DNA of 55,745 bases from Desulfurivibrio sp. (GCA_003605035.1 QZKJ01000101.1:1-55745); one strand, 5' to 3'. Positions 1-10,307 are shown, numbered from the stretch's first letter. Translations and numbers: made by a program. The notes: generated by a model from the letters alone, not told the origin.

Positions 1-1127
1 GGGGGCAGGGGGGTATCATCAGGCTGATCAGCCGGCGCATGTTCACCCCGCATGTAGCCGGGATTTTTGACGCACTTGTCATAATTGAGCATGTATATAT
101 CCGCCAGGGTAAGAAAACCCGTGACAATGAGCGGCCCGTAGATAATGCCCATCACCCCGAACACCTGCAGCCCGCCGATGATCGCCAGCAGCACAAGCAG
201 CATATGCATCTTCACCGTTTCTCCCACCAGCTTCGGCTTGAGGAAATATTCCACCGTATAGGAGAGAACCATATAAAAGATGATCATGCCCATGGCCTGT
301 CCCGCCAGGCCTTCCAGCAGCAGAATGAACGCTGCCGGCACCAGCACAAGGCCGATGCCGACGATGGGCAGAAAGGCGAGAATTCCCATCACCACCCCCC
401 AGATTACCGGGGAAGAAAATCCCCAGAATGCCAGGACGATGCCGCCCACGACACCCTGGATCAGGCCGCATATGCCGTTACCGATCAGGATGGACCGGCT
501 GATCGCTTCAAATTTCGTGATCAGCCGTCTTTCATGCTCGTCAGGCAGCGGAGAGAGCCGCATGATATAATTAAGCAGGCGCGTTCTATCGATGAGCAGA
601 AAGAAAATGATGATAACCATCATGAAAAAATTAAAAATGAAATGGAGGATATTGGCTGCCCAGGAACTGGCCTTGTTATAGACAAACAGGGCGAACATGC
701 CGCCAAATTTTGCCAGCTCGGCGCCCAGCGCGGGAATCTCGATCTTGAACCCGTAGCCGGCGAGCAGCTCCTTAAACCGGGCAAGCAGGGCGCTGCCTTC
801 AACAAATTGGTTGAATTTAGCCGCCAGATCGGTGCCCTTGGTCAACTGGAAAAGGGCATAAGCCTCCTTGGACAGGGCCCCGACAAAAAAGATGACCGGC
901 ACGAAAATCAGTACGACAATGAGCGCGCAGGTGATGAGCGAGGAAAACTGGGCGGACATTCTCTTGTTGAGAAAAAGATAAATCGGATCAAAGATCGAGG
1001 CCAGCAGGTAGGAGAGAATGATGATTGACACAAAAGGCCACAGCAGCCAGCCCATCAGAAAAGTGGCCAGCAACAGCAGGCAAAGAAAATAAAGCAGGAC
1101 GAGGGGGCTGGGTTGCTGCTTTCTCAT
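1..1127 (-). CDS. AI-2E family transporter (PerM/UPF0118 family), 3' end cut by window edge
   Basis: The reverse strand reads open from an ATG at 1127 (MRKQQPSPLVLLYF) for 375 codons to the window edge, so the C-terminus is missing. The N-terminus has two closely spaced hydrophobic helices. A polar extracytoplasmic-type stretch follows, then several more membrane segments in the second half. The late sequence includes the family-typical PIVGIGLVLVPAAFILLLEG and a VEYFLKPKLVGETVKMH stretch ending in a GVMGIIYGPLIV hairpin, characteristic of the AI-2E/PerM permeases. Members export or exchange small solutes such as autoinducer-2 or Na+/H+, and the substrate cannot be inferred here. It is divergent from ilvE, with about 240 bp between the two starts. 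Confidence in the family is high and in the function low. Confidence 0.85.
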   Translation of the reverse strand, partial: MRKQQPSPLVLLYFLCLLLLATFLMGWLLWPFVSIIILSYLLASIFDPIYLFLNKRMSAQFSSLITCALIVVLIFVPVIFFVGALSKEAYALFQLTKGTDLAAKFNQFVEGSALLARFKELLAGYGFKIEIPALGAELAKFGGMFALFVYNKASSWAANILHFIFNFFMMVIIIFFLLIDRTRLLNYIMRLSPLPDEHERRLITKFEAISRSILIGNGICGLIQGVVGGIVLAFWGFSSPVIWGVVMGILAFLPIVGIGLVLVPAAFILLLEGLAGQAMGMIIFYMVLSYTVEYFLKPKLVGETVKMHMLLVLLAIIGGLQVFGVMGIIYGPLIVTGFLTLADIYMLNYDKCVKNPGYMRGEHAPADQPDDTPLP

Positions 1128-1369
1128 GTCTTTTGCATGTCCGGGAATACGAAAATAAGTTGTTTCAAAGGCTGAGAGAATCAGCTATAGTTATAGATCT
1201 TAGGCTGTCAACTGCATAAATGTTGAACAAATCATCATGCACTTTTATTAATTATAATAATAGACATATCTATCAGAACTGTTTTTTTTGTACAGAGGAA
1301 TATGCAGGGGCGGCAAATTTCCCAGTGCTCCCCGCCACAACGATTTCCTCCTTTCCTCAGGAGTTTATT

Positions 1370-2437
1370 ATGAATATTGCCATTGAAACACTGCCCGAAG
1401 CCCTACGCAAGCCAAAGCCCCAGGGGAAAGCCCTCGGCTTTGGCTCTCTGTTTACCGACCATATGTTTGTCATGGAGTATGACAAGGGGGAGGGCTGGCA
1501 TGATGCCAGGATTACCCGCTACCAGAACTTTTCCTTTGATCCCGCCGCCATGGTCTTCCATTACGGCCAGGCGATCTTTGAAGGGCTCAAGGCCTACCGG
1601 GGCGCAGACAACAATATTTTCCTTTTCCGTCCCAAGGATAACCTGGCCCGCATGAATATATCAGCCACCCGCATGTGCATGCCGACCTTTGCTGTTGATG
1701 AGGTGTTTCAATGCCTGCAGACCCTGTTGCGCACTGAACAGGACTGGGTGCCGGATGCACAGGGCGCCTCGCTCTACATCAGGCCCACCATGATTGCCAC
1801 CGAGGCGGGGCTTGGTGTGCGGCCGGCCAAGAAATACCTGTTCTTTATCATTTTGACGCCGGTTGGCGCATACTACCCCGAAGGTTTCAATCCGGTCAAG
1901 ATTTTCGTCACCGACAAATACGTCCGGGCGGTACCCGGCGGGGTGGGCACCGCGAAAACCGCCGGCAATTACGCGGCAAGCATCACGGCCGCGGTGGAGG
2001 CCCAGCAGCAGGGCTTCACCCAGGTTCTCTGGCTGGATGCGGTGCACCGGAAATATGTCGAAGAGGTCGGCACCATGAACATCTTTTTTGTCATTGGTGA
2101 CGAGATCATCACCCCGCCTCTCGGCGGCAGCATTCTCGCCGGCATCACCAGGGATTCGGTGATCAAGCTGCTCGGCGACTGGGGCCGCAGTGTGGTGGAA
2201 CGTCCCATCACCATTGACGAAGTGTTTGCCGCCAGTGCAAACGGTCAGCTGCACGAGGTCTTTGGTACGGGAACCGCCGCGGTCATTTCGCCGGTCGGCT
2301 CCCTTTTCTACAAAGGTACCTCCTGCGCGGTCAATAACGGCAAGACCGGCGCGATTGCCCAGCGGCTGTTTACCGAATTGCAGGATATTCAGCATGGCCG
2401 GCAACCTGAATCCCATGGCTGGGTGGTAAAACTGTAA
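1370..2437 (+). CDS. ilvE: Branched-chain amino acid aminotransferase
   Basis: A 355-residue PLP-dependent class IV aminotransferase, the usual length for the BCAT2-like bacterial type. It transfers the amino group between glutamate and the 2-oxo acids of leucine, isoleucine and valine in the cytoplasm. Lys196, in GGVGTAKTAGNYAAS, is the expected Schiff-base lysine. Other family motifs are FHYGQAIFEGLKAYRG near residue 63-78, YIRPTMIATEAGLGV near 136-150 and EEVGTMNIFF. The start at 1370 is chosen because AGGAG lies six bases upstream (1359-1363) and homology begins there; the frame stays open upstream, but that part has no family character. A perfect TATAAT at 1253-1258 lies upstream without a well-placed -35. 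An intrinsic terminator follows the gene. Confidence 0.93.
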   Translation: MNIAIETLPEALRKPKPQGKALGFGSLFTDHMFVMEYDKGEGWHDARITRYQNFSFDPAAMVFHYGQAIFEGLKAYRGADNNIFLFRPKDNLARMNISATRMCMPTFAVDEVFQCLQTLLRTEQDWVPDAQGASLYIRPTMIATEAGLGVRPAKKYLFFIILTPVGAYYPEGFNPVKIFVTDKYVRAVPGGVGTAKTAGNYAASITAAVEAQQQGFTQVLWLDAVHRKYVEEVGTMNIFFVIGDEIITPPLGGSILAGITRDSVIKLLGDWGRSVVERPITIDEVFAASANGQLHEVFGTGTAAVISPVGSLFYKGTSCAVNNGKTGAIAQRLFTELQDIQHGRQPESHGWVVKL

Positions 2438-2493
2438 TTTTTTTTCTCCCCCTCTCTTGATTTTTGAAATGCCCGTCACTATTGTTTGCCCAA

Positions 2494-2536
2494 CTAGGAA
2501 ATTGGCCTGTAAAAATAGGCCGATTTCCTAGTTTTT
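2494..2536 (+). terminator. Rho-independent terminator after ilvE
   Basis: A 14-bp stem (CTAGGAAATTGGCC pairing with GGCCGATTTCCTAG, one G-U pair) encloses a 10-nt A-rich loop and is followed directly by TTTTT. It sits 57 bp after the ilvE stop and isolates ilvE from groES. Confidence 0.85.
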
Positions 2537-2697
2537 CGTAGAAGTCCTTACCGGTCCTTTCAATTTACAGCAGGACTTTATCAGGTTGCGGCTTGACGAT
2601 TTCCGGCGTACCTGCAGTTGTCAGATGGTGTGACCGGAGCTGTTTTTCCCTGGTTATCAAAAAGTAAAATCAAATCTATTTAGCACGGAGGTTTTAG

Positions 2698-2988
2698 ATG
2701 AAAATTCGTCCATTGAATGATCGTATTCTGGTCAAAAGACTTGAGGGTGAGACAAAAACTGCCGGCGGGATTATCATTCCTGACAGCGCCAAAGAAAAAC
2801 CGGCTGAAGGCGAAGTCATGGCGGTCGGTTCCGGCAAACTGAACGACAAGGGTGAACGCGTCGCCCTGGAGGTAAAACAGGGTGACCGCGTCCTGTTCAG
2901 CAAATATGGTGGCACTGACGTCAAGGTTGAGGGCGTGGATTATCTGATCATGCGCGAGGATGATATCCTTGGTGTTATTGAGCAATAA
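2698..2988 (+). CDS. groES: Co-chaperonin GroES
   Basis: A 96-residue GroES/Hsp10, full length. It forms the heptameric lid of the GroEL folding chamber. The N-terminus [20 protein letters not shown], the mobile loop [20 protein letters not shown] and the central [26 protein letters not shown] are all intact. The start is fixed by GGAGG at 2687-2691, six bases before ATG. No CIRCE inverted repeat (TTAGCACTC-N9-GAGTGCTAA) is visible in the 160 bp upstream, so HrcA control is not supported. Only TTGACG near 2596 resembles a -35, and no convincing -10 was found. groEL follows after 123 bp on the same strand, the normal groESL order. Confidence 0.97.
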   Translation: MKIRPLNDRILVKRLEGETKTAGGIIIPDSAKEKPAEGEVMAVGSGKLNDKGERVALEVKQGDRVLFSKYGGTDVKVEGVDYLIMREDDILGVIEQ

Positions 2989-3066
2989 AACCGTTGGCAT
3001 TTTGCATATCGTATCTGCTGCTAGATAACAAATAAAAAAACAACAATTGCCTGTCCCCCGGATTAA

Positions 3067-4761
<1,695 letters not shown>

Positions 4762-4781
4762 GCCGCAGTGCATTTTTTATT

Positions 4782-4836
4782 GACAATGTGAAGAAAATTT
4801 ACCATATACAGGGTTCTTCACATTGTCTGGCTTTTT
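4782..4836 (+). terminator. First terminator hairpin after groEL
   Basis: A perfect 14-bp inverted repeat, GACAATGTGAAGAA (4782-4795) with TTCTTCACATTGTC (4814-4827), has an 18-nt loop and is followed by TGGCTTTTT. It lies 20 bp after the groEL stop. Confidence 0.75.
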
Positions 4837-4838
4837 AG

Positions 4839-4872
4839 ATGTTACCTCTGTCCGCAGACGGTAACATTTTTT
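4839..4872 (+). terminator. Second, tandem terminator hairpin after groEL
   Basis: ATGTTACCTCTG pairs with CAGACGGTAACAT (one bulged C) around a TCCG loop, followed by a run of five to six T. It lies 11 bp beyond the first hairpin, immediately upstream of tRNA-Met. The tandem pair would give efficient insulation of this highly expressed operon. Confidence 0.85.
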
Positions 4873-4906
4873 CTCTCCAGCGCCTGCCGGGAGAATACCA
4901 AATAAC

Positions 4907-4983
4907 GGCGATGTAGCTCAGATGGTTAGAGCATACGGCTCATATCCGTAGTGTCCGGGGTTCAATTCCCTGCATCGCCACCA
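4907..4983 (+). tRNA. tRNA-Met (CAT), elongator type
   Basis: A cloverleaf can be drawn by eye. The acceptor GGCGATG pairs with CATCGCC and has discriminator A and an encoded CCA. The D-arm is AGCTCAGATGGTTAGAGC. The anticodon stem TACGG/CCGTA encloses loop CTCATAT with anticodon CAT. The T-loop is TTCAATT. The G1-C72 pair argues against the initiator tRNA. CAT could also mark an Ile2 tRNA whose C34 is modified to lysidine, but the D-arm and overall sequence resemble elongator tRNA-Met more. It is followed by its own terminator. Confidence 0.93.
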
Positions 4984-5016
4984 AGTCATAGTCCGGAGAG
5001 ATCCGGGACTGCCCTG

Positions 5017-5042
5017 AAAGGCCTGAGAAATCAGGCCTTTTT
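5017..5042 (+). terminator. Rho-independent terminator after tRNA-Met
   Basis: AAAGGCCTGA and TCAGGCCTTT form a perfect 10-bp stem closed by a GAAA tetraloop and followed by TTC. It lies 34 bp after the tRNA CCA end. Confidence 0.9.
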
Positions 5043-5158
5043 CTTTTGGTGTTGTTCGGCAAAGTTGACTGTGCTATGTTACGGAAAATTGAAGCCAAAG
5101 GCAGCTCAGAGACGGCGAAAGCGTCGCCTGCCTGGCCATCGACACCCGGATATTGACA

Positions 5159-7876
5159 ATGCAGCAGAATGCCGAACTCAGCGCCGTACTGATGCCCGAT
5201 TGCTCCATCCAGCTTGAGTGGACTCCCCTTGCCGCCGCGGGGCTCAACCGGTACAATCCTGCCGTGCAAAATGAAATTTACGCGCGGTATGACGCCGACC
5301 CGGACGGCTGGCTGTTTTCCCTCGGATTCTGCGGCAAAAGCCTTCCCCTGCCGCCGTCCCTGGCGTTCTGGCGGACATTCGCCAGCCTGTTTATCCACAA
5401 GCTCAAACTCACCCCGGACCTGGAGGAACTGCGCGCCAATGCCGTGGTTGCCCTGGCAGATGAAGAACGCGCCCAGCTGCTGGAATCGGCGCCCCTGATG
5501 CCCGGCGGGGAATATCTGACCTCGGCAAGCCTGTCTGAATTGTGGAACACGCTGCACGGGATATTTTACGATAAAATAGAGGCATTCGACGGACCGGTTG
5601 CGGATTTTTTCAAAGAATACAGCCCGGATGTCCATCTCGCCGGCCGGATTTATTTCCACCTGGTTGAAAACAGGGGCCATGAAGCCCCCTTCGCTTTTCT
5701 CGCCACCTATTCCACCAGGTTGACCGAGGAGGGCGAGTCCAGACACCTGCCCTTGAAATATGCCCTGGAAGAGTACAGCGGCAACAATGAGAAACTGCTG
5801 GAACTGCTGGTTACCGTTGATGATGCGGCGCAAAAAAGCGAACTGGTGGCAGGCCTGCGGGACAGCGGCGAGTTGTTTTACCCGCTGGCCTGGTCGGCAA
5901 AAGAGGCCTTGGCCTTTCTGCGGGAGATCCCGCTTTATGAAGAGTCGGGCATCCTCTGCCGCATCCCCAACTGGTGGAAGAAGAAGGCCGCCGCCATCGG
6001 CATTCAGGTCAGTATCGGCGAAAAGCCCCCGTCCCTGGTCGGTCTGGATGCCCTGCTTGACTTTTCACCACGGCTGATGATTGGCGACCTGGAGATCTCC
6101 GAGGAAGAAGCCCGCCGGCTGCTGAACGAGTCGGCGGGACTGGCTTTTCTGAAAAACAAATGGGTGGCGGTCGATCCGGAAAAACTGCAGCAGACCCTGG
6201 AGGCATTCGAAAAGGCCCGCAGGCTGAACTCGGAAGAAGGGATCAGTCTTCTTGATGCCATGCGCCTTTCCATGAACCCCCAGAAACTGCTGGGCGCAGC
6301 AGCCGGGGAAATTTCCGGCATCTCCCACGGCGAGTGGCTGCAAACGGTTTTTGCCCGGCTGCAGCGGCCCGGGACCCTTGGCAAAGTTAAAACCAGCAGG
6401 AAATTTACGGCCAGACTGCGAGGCTATCAGCAGGATGGTCTGAACTGGCTTTTTTACCTGCACCGCCTGAAACTGGGCGCCTGCCTGGCGGATGACATGG
6501 GTCTGGGCAAGACCGTGCAGGTGCTGGCCTTTCTTGACGCGCTCAAGGCCGCAGAAAAGAAGACGGCCGCCTCGCTCCTCATCATTCCGGCCTCGCTGCT
6601 GGCCAACTGGACCAGCGAAATCGAGACATTTTCGCCGGGGCTCTCCTTCTTCGTCGCCCATCCCGATTTCCACCGGCCCGGCCAGGTTCCCACCCTCTCC
6701 GCGGAACAACTGGACGGCCTGGACCTGATCATCACCACCTATGCCCTGGTGCAAAGATATACGTGGATCCAGGAGCACGCCTGGAATTACGTCATCCTGG
6801 ATGAAGCCCAGGCCATCAAGAACCCCGGCACCAGGCAGACCAGGGCGGTGAAGAATCTTGCCGCCGCCAATCGCATCATCATGACCGGCACCCCGGTGGA
6901 AAACCAGCTGTCCGATCTCTGGAGCCTGTTTGATTTCGTCAATCCCGGACTCTTGGGCAACGCCAGGGAGTTCAGCGGCTTTGCCAAGAAACTTGCCGAT
7001 AATCCCAACGGCTACGCGGGACTGCGCCGGGTGGTCAGCCCGTTTATTCTCAGGCGCCTGAAGACCGACAGGTCGATCATCGCCGATCTCCCCGACAAGG
7101 TGGAAGTGAAAACCTGGGCCGCCATGAGCAAGAAGCAGACGGTGCTTTACGGCGAGGTTGTGGCAAGCATCCGGCAGGCGATTGAACATACCGAAGGCAT
7201 CCAGCGCAAAGGGCTCATCCTGTCGGCGCTCATCAAGTTCAAGCAGCTCTGCAACCACCCGTCGCAGTATCTTGGCCTGGACCATTTCGATGAACCGGAG
7301 AGCGGCAAGTTTCAAAGACTGCGGGAAATCTGTGAAACCATCCTGGAAAAGAGGGAGCGGGTGCTGGTCTTCACCCAGTTCAAGGAAATGACCGGCCCCC
7401 TGGCCAGGTTCCTGGCGGCCATTTTCAAGCGGGAAGGCCTGGTCCTGCATGGCAGCGTGCCGGTCGGCAAAAGAAAGGCGCTGGTCGACGCGTTCCAGGG
7501 CCGTGATTATGTGCCTTTTTTTGTCTTGTCCCTGAAGGCGGGCGGGGTCGGGCTCAATCTGACCGCCGCCAGCCATGTCATCCACTTTGACCGCTGGTGG
7601 AACCCGGCCGTGGAAAACCAGGCCACCGACCGGGCCTTCCGGATCGGCCAGCAGAAAAACGTCATGGTCCACAAGTTTCTGACCAGGGGCACCATTGAAG
7701 AAAAAATTGATGCAATGCTTGCCGCCAAGGCAAAACTGTCGGATGAAGTGGTAGCCGCCTCCGGTGAAAACTGGCTCACCGAGATGAGCAACGAGGAGCT
7801 TTTCGAACTGTTTAGTGCCTCAGAGCTGGATACCTGCCATAAAAAACAAGAAACGGGAAAAAGTATTTTGAAATAA
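5159..7876 (+). CDS. SNF2-family DEAD/DEAH-box helicase
   Basis: About 905 residues, a bacterial Swi2/Snf2 (RapA/HepA-like) double-stranded-DNA translocase. The first ~400 residues are the SNF2-associated N-terminal region. The ATPase core then begins at RGYQQDGLNWLFYLHRLKLG. It contains Walker A (DDMGLGKT, near residue 445), the DEAQ box (ILDEAQAIKNP, near 547), GTPVENQLSDLWSLFDF, and a helicase-C lobe with LVFTQFKEMTGPLARFL, GGVGLNLTAASHVIHFD (near 795) and the ATDRAFRIGQ arginine-finger motif. A TTG six bases upstream is an alternative start; neither has a strong Shine-Dalgarno. The next gene encodes a SWIM zinc-finger protein, a pairing seen repeatedly in bacteria, so the two probably work together on DNA or chromatin-like complexes. 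The exact role is unknown. Confidence 0.9.
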   Translation: MQQNAELSAVLMPDCSIQLEWTPLAAAGLNRYNPAVQNEIYARYDADPDGWLFSLGFCGKSLPLPPSLAFWRTFASLFIHKLKLTPDLEELRANAVVALADEERAQLLESAPLMPGGEYLTSASLSELWNTLHGIFYDKIEAFDGPVADFFKEYSPDVHLAGRIYFHLVENRGHEAPFAFLATYSTRLTEEGESRHLPLKYALEEYSGNNEKLLELLVTVDDAAQKSELVAGLRDSGELFYPLAWSAKEALAFLREIPLYEESGILCRIPNWWKKKAAAIGIQVSIGEKPPSLVGLDALLDFSPRLMIGDLEISEEEARRLLNESAGLAFLKNKWVAVDPEKLQQTLEAFEKARRLNSEEGISLLDAMRLSMNPQKLLGAAAGEISGISHGEWLQTVFARLQRPGTLGKVKTSRKFTARLRGYQQDGLNWLFYLHRLKLGACLADDMGLGKTVQVLAFLDALKAAEKKTAASLLIIPASLLANWTSEIETFSPGLSFFVAHPDFHRPGQVPTLSAEQLDGLDLIITTYALVQRYTWIQEHAWNYVILDEAQAIKNPGTRQTRAVKNLAAANRIIMTGTPVENQLSDLWSLFDFVNPGLLGNAREFSGFAKKLADNPNGYAGLRRVVSPFILRRLKTDRSIIADLPDKVEVKTWAAMSKKQTVLYGEVVASIRQAIEHTEGIQRKGLILSALIKFKQLCNHPSQYLGLDHFDEPESGKFQRLREICETILEKRERVLVFTQFKEMTGPLARFLAAIFKREGLVLHGSVPVGKRKALVDAFQGRDYVPFFVLSLKAGGVGLNLTAASHVIHFDRWWNPAVENQATDRAFRIGQQKNVMVHKFLTRGTIEEKIDAMLAAKAKLSDEVVAASGENWLTEMSNEELFELFSASELDTCHKKQETGKSILK

Positions 7877-7955
7877 ATATGTTGACTCTACTGTTGAGGC
7901 ACTTATACCCCTCCTTGTGGGGGGTGTTACCCTGAAAATATAAGGAATGATGAGC

Positions 7956-8969
7956 ATGAGTTACTGGAATTATCCTCGCTACGTCTCGGTTGCCGAGAAA
8001 AAGGCCAAGGCGGAAAAGAAACTGCAGCAGCTCAGGAAAAAAATGCCGGGCATCGCGCCGGTGGTCCTCGAAGGCAATACCCTGGCCCGAACCTGGTGGG
8101 GCAAGTCCTGGAATAAAAACCTGGAGCGCTATGCCGACTACAGCAATCGTGTCGGCCGGGGCAAGAGTTATGTGCGCCACGGCGCCGTTCTCGACCTCAG
8201 GATTGAGGGCGGGCGGGTGAGCGCCCTGGTCCAGGGCTCCAGGAGCAAACCCTATGAGGTTGTCATCCGTATTGCCCCGGTGCAAAAGGCCAACTGGGAC
8301 CAGATCAGAAAACAGTGCCAGGGCGAGCTGCGCTCGCTGGCCGATCTGTTGGCCGGCAAATTCCCCAAGGCTCTGGGCGACATCTTCCTGGCCGAAGGCA
8401 AAGGACTGTTCCCCACCCCGCGGGAGATCAGCTTCGACTGTTCCTGCCCGGACTGGGCCTCGATGTGCAAGCATGTGGCGGCCGCCCTTTACGGTATCGG
8501 GGCCAGGCTCGATGAAGATCCGCTCCTGTTCTTCACTTTGCGCCAGATGGATACCAGGGAGCTGGTGGCGCAGGCCGTCAAGGATAAAACCGGTGAATTG
8601 CTGGCCAGGGCGGGCAGCAAAAGTGCCAGGGTGATTGATGATGCCGACCTCTCCGGGCTCTTCGGCATCGACATGGAGGTAAAGCCGGATTTCAGCGCCG
8701 CGTCCGGTGCGAAAACGCCTCAAAAGCCACGCCGGGCAAAAACGGCGGTCCCCCCTGCCCCGGCGGCCGAGCCAGCGCCGGAGGGAAAAACCGCACGAAC
8801 CGCCACGCAGTTGATCGAGGAGATCGTCAGTAAGCACCCGCACGGCGTTACCGTGGCCATGCTGGAGACAGCAACCGGTTTTCCGCGCACGAAAATCTAC
8901 GCCGTTACCAGCAGGCTCCGGCAGCAGGGCCGCATCCGCTATGTGGCCCAGGGCGTTTACGGCCGCTGA
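7956..8969 (+). CDS. SWIM zinc finger protein, partner of the SNF2 helicase
   Basis: A 337-residue cytoplasmic protein. The SWIM motif CxCx(6)CxH is visible as CSCPDWASMCKH around residues 161-172. Before it lie the conserved TWWGKSWNKNLERYADYSNRVGRG block and a beta-rich stretch. After it is a low-complexity Ala/Pro/Lys linker (AASGAKTPQKPRRAKTAVPP). A C-terminal helix-turn-helix-like segment follows (VTVAMLETATGFPRTKIYAV) that may bind DNA. The start at 7956 is preferred because AGGA at 7943-7946 is nine bases upstream; in-frame ATGs at 7947 and 7950 are too close to it. It lies 79 bp after the helicase stop, probably in one operon. Its last 13 codons have been copied into the tandem repeat just downstream. 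Confidence 0.85.
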   Translation: MSYWNYPRYVSVAEKKAKAEKKLQQLRKKMPGIAPVVLEGNTLARTWWGKSWNKNLERYADYSNRVGRGKSYVRHGAVLDLRIEGGRVSALVQGSRSKPYEVVIRIAPVQKANWDQIRKQCQGELRSLADLLAGKFPKALGDIFLAEGKGLFPTPREISFDCSCPDWASMCKHVAAALYGIGARLDEDPLLFFTLRQMDTRELVAQAVKDKTGELLARAGSKSARVIDDADLSGLFGIDMEVKPDFSAASGAKTPQKPRRAKTAVPPAPAAEPAPEGKTARTATQLIEEIVSKHPHGVTVAMLETATGFPRTKIYAVTSRLRQQGRIRYVAQGVYGR

Positions 8970-9260
8970 AAAGAAATACTTATGAACCACGGAAAACACG
9001 GATTGCCACGGAATATGAATTACCAAAAAAACTTCCGTGCCTTCCGTGTCTTCCGTGGTTCATCAACACAATCAGCTCTTCATCAGCCGCAGAAAGGCCG
9101 CATCAGCTATGTAGCCCAAGTCGTCTATGGCCGCTGAAAAGGGATACTTATGAACCACGGAAAACACGGATTGCCACTGAATATGAATTGCCAAAATACT
9201 TCCGTGCCTTCCGTGTCTTCCGTGGTTCATCAACACAATCAGCTCTTCATCAGCCGCAGA
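8926..9260. repeat. Tandem duplication of a ~168-bp unit with internal long inverted repeats
   Basis: Two nearly identical units lie head to tail (about 8926-9093 and 9094-9260), offset by 167-168 bp. Each unit contains an inverted repeat: GAACCACGGAAAACACGGA at 8984-9002 and 9152-9170, pairing (18 of 19) with its partner at 9043-9061 and 9210-9228. Unit 1 starts inside the 3' end of the SWIM gene. Unit 2 therefore carries a degenerate second copy of that coding end, terminating in the same VYGR-stop, at 9095-9137. The unit ends in the Shine-Dalgarno region of the next gene. Confidence 0.9.
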
Positions 9261-9273
9261 AAGGAGATAGCCA

Positions 9274-10125
9274 ATGAAAGCAGGATTTATCGGACTCGGC
9301 CACCTGGGCAGAGCAATAGCCGGCAGACTTGTTGAACGTGAACATACCCTGATCGCCTGGAATAGAAGTCCCGGCAAGGCGCAAGGATTACCATGCACCG
9401 AGGTGGACTCTCCCAGGGCCGTGGCCGAACAGGTAGACATTCTGTTTTTATGCCTTTTTGACAGCCAGGCCGTCCGCCAGGTCCTGACAGGCGAAAAGGG
9501 CCTGCTGACCGGCACTGTCAGCGGTAAAATCATCATTGATCTGAGCACCAACCACTTTGCCGACGTCGTCTCCTTTCATGACAGCTGCCGTGAGGCCGGT
9601 GCCTCGTATCTGGAAGCGCCGGTACTGGGCAGCGTTGTTCCGGCCTCGCAGGGGAATTTAGCCGTACTTGTCAGCGGCGACCGGTCAGCCTATGAAAAAA
9701 GCAAACCTCTGCTGGAAGACATCGGTAAGCACATATTCTTCCTGGAAAATCCGGCGCTCGCCACCAAAATGAAACTCATTAATAATCTGACCCTAGGAAG
9801 TTTCATGGCAACCATTGCCGAGGCAGTCTCCTTTGCAGAATATGTTGGCATGCAGAAAAAGGATGTGGTGGAAATCCTGTCAGTGGGCGGGGGAAATTCC
9901 CTGGTGCTCAATGCAAAAAAAGCGAAGCTGCTGGAGGAAGATTTTTCAACCCACTTCTCCACTGCCCTCATATATAAGGATTTGCATTGTCTGATGGATT
10001 TGGCCTACAGCGAGAAAAAACCTCTTTTCACCGGGGCCATGGTCAAGGAGTTCTATGCAAAGGCTTTTCACGACGGACTCAGCCAGGAGGATTTCTCTGC
10101 CATCTACAAGATTTTTAAAAAATAG
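9274..10125 (+). CDS. NAD(P)-dependent beta-hydroxyacid dehydrogenase family oxidoreductase (3-hydroxyisobutyrate dehydrogenase / GLYR type)
   Basis: 283 residues, two-domain architecture. The N-terminal Rossmann fold starts at residue 1 with GFIGLGHLGRAIAGRL (GxGxxG). The substrate-binding motif has diverged to APVLGSVVPASQGNLAVLVS near residue 113, where the family usually shows DAPVSGG. Lys167, in MKLINNLTLGSFM, is at the expected catalytic position. The rest is an all-helical domain. Relatives reduce short semialdehydes or glyoxylate, or oxidise 3-hydroxyisobutyrate; the diverged substrate loop prevents choosing. AAGGAG at 9261-9266 fixes the ATG. The gene stands alone, with a convergent gene beyond it. 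Confidence 0.85.
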   Translation: MKAGFIGLGHLGRAIAGRLVEREHTLIAWNRSPGKAQGLPCTEVDSPRAVAEQVDILFLCLFDSQAVRQVLTGEKGLLTGTVSGKIIIDLSTNHFADVVSFHDSCREAGASYLEAPVLGSVVPASQGNLAVLVSGDRSAYEKSKPLLEDIGKHIFFLENPALATKMKLINNLTLGSFMATIAEAVSFAEYVGMQKKDVVEILSVGGGNSLVLNAKKAKLLEEDFSTHFSTALIYKDLHCLMDLAYSEKKPLFTGAMVKEFYAKAFHDGLSQEDFSAIYKIFKK

Positions 10126-10210
10126 ACGGAAAAGCATATGGGCGGGATTATTACATCAGCAGAAACAAGCAGTTACCAGCACGGGGCGTATTTCCGTTGA
10201 TGGGCCAAGT

Positions 10211-10250
10211 AAAAAGGCTGCAACCTGAACGAACACTCAAGGTTGCAGCC
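10211..10250 (-). terminator. Terminator for the acidic-tail protein gene
   Basis: A perfect 11-bp inverted repeat GGCTGCAACCT/AGGTTGCAGCC with a 13-nt loop is followed by TTTTT on the reverse strand. It is the natural stop for the reverse-strand gene ending at 10308. Confidence 0.85.
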
Positions 10251-10307
10251 CGATTAATTTACTGGCGGCATAAGAATCACAGAACCGCGGATAATGTGGT
10301 GTCCGCG

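Noticed and set aside
39..1028. A 329-codon forward frame rich in His, Gln and Asp at the left edge.
   Set aside because: The reverse strand encodes a clear AI-2E family permease across the whole interval; the forward frame has no recognisable domain.
2537..2697. CIRCE operator for HrcA upstream of groES.
   Set aside because: Only a TTAGCAC half-like string is found next to the ribosome site; the inverted GAGTGCTAA partner is missing.
4907..4983. Initiator tRNA-fMet or tRNA-Ile2.
   Set aside because: A paired G1-C72 excludes the usual initiator, and the overall sequence is closer to elongator tRNA-Met; Ile2 cannot be fully excluded by eye.
6065..7672. A 535-codon open frame antisense to the SNF2 helicase.
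   Set aside because: It is the complement of conserved helicase motifs, and the low-complexity His/Gln/Gly-rich product is typical of a shadow frame.
7812..9026. A 404-codon reverse frame over the SWIM gene and the repeat.
   Set aside because: It is antisense to the SWIM motif gene and runs through the repeat hairpin; codon pattern and product composition are those of a shadow.
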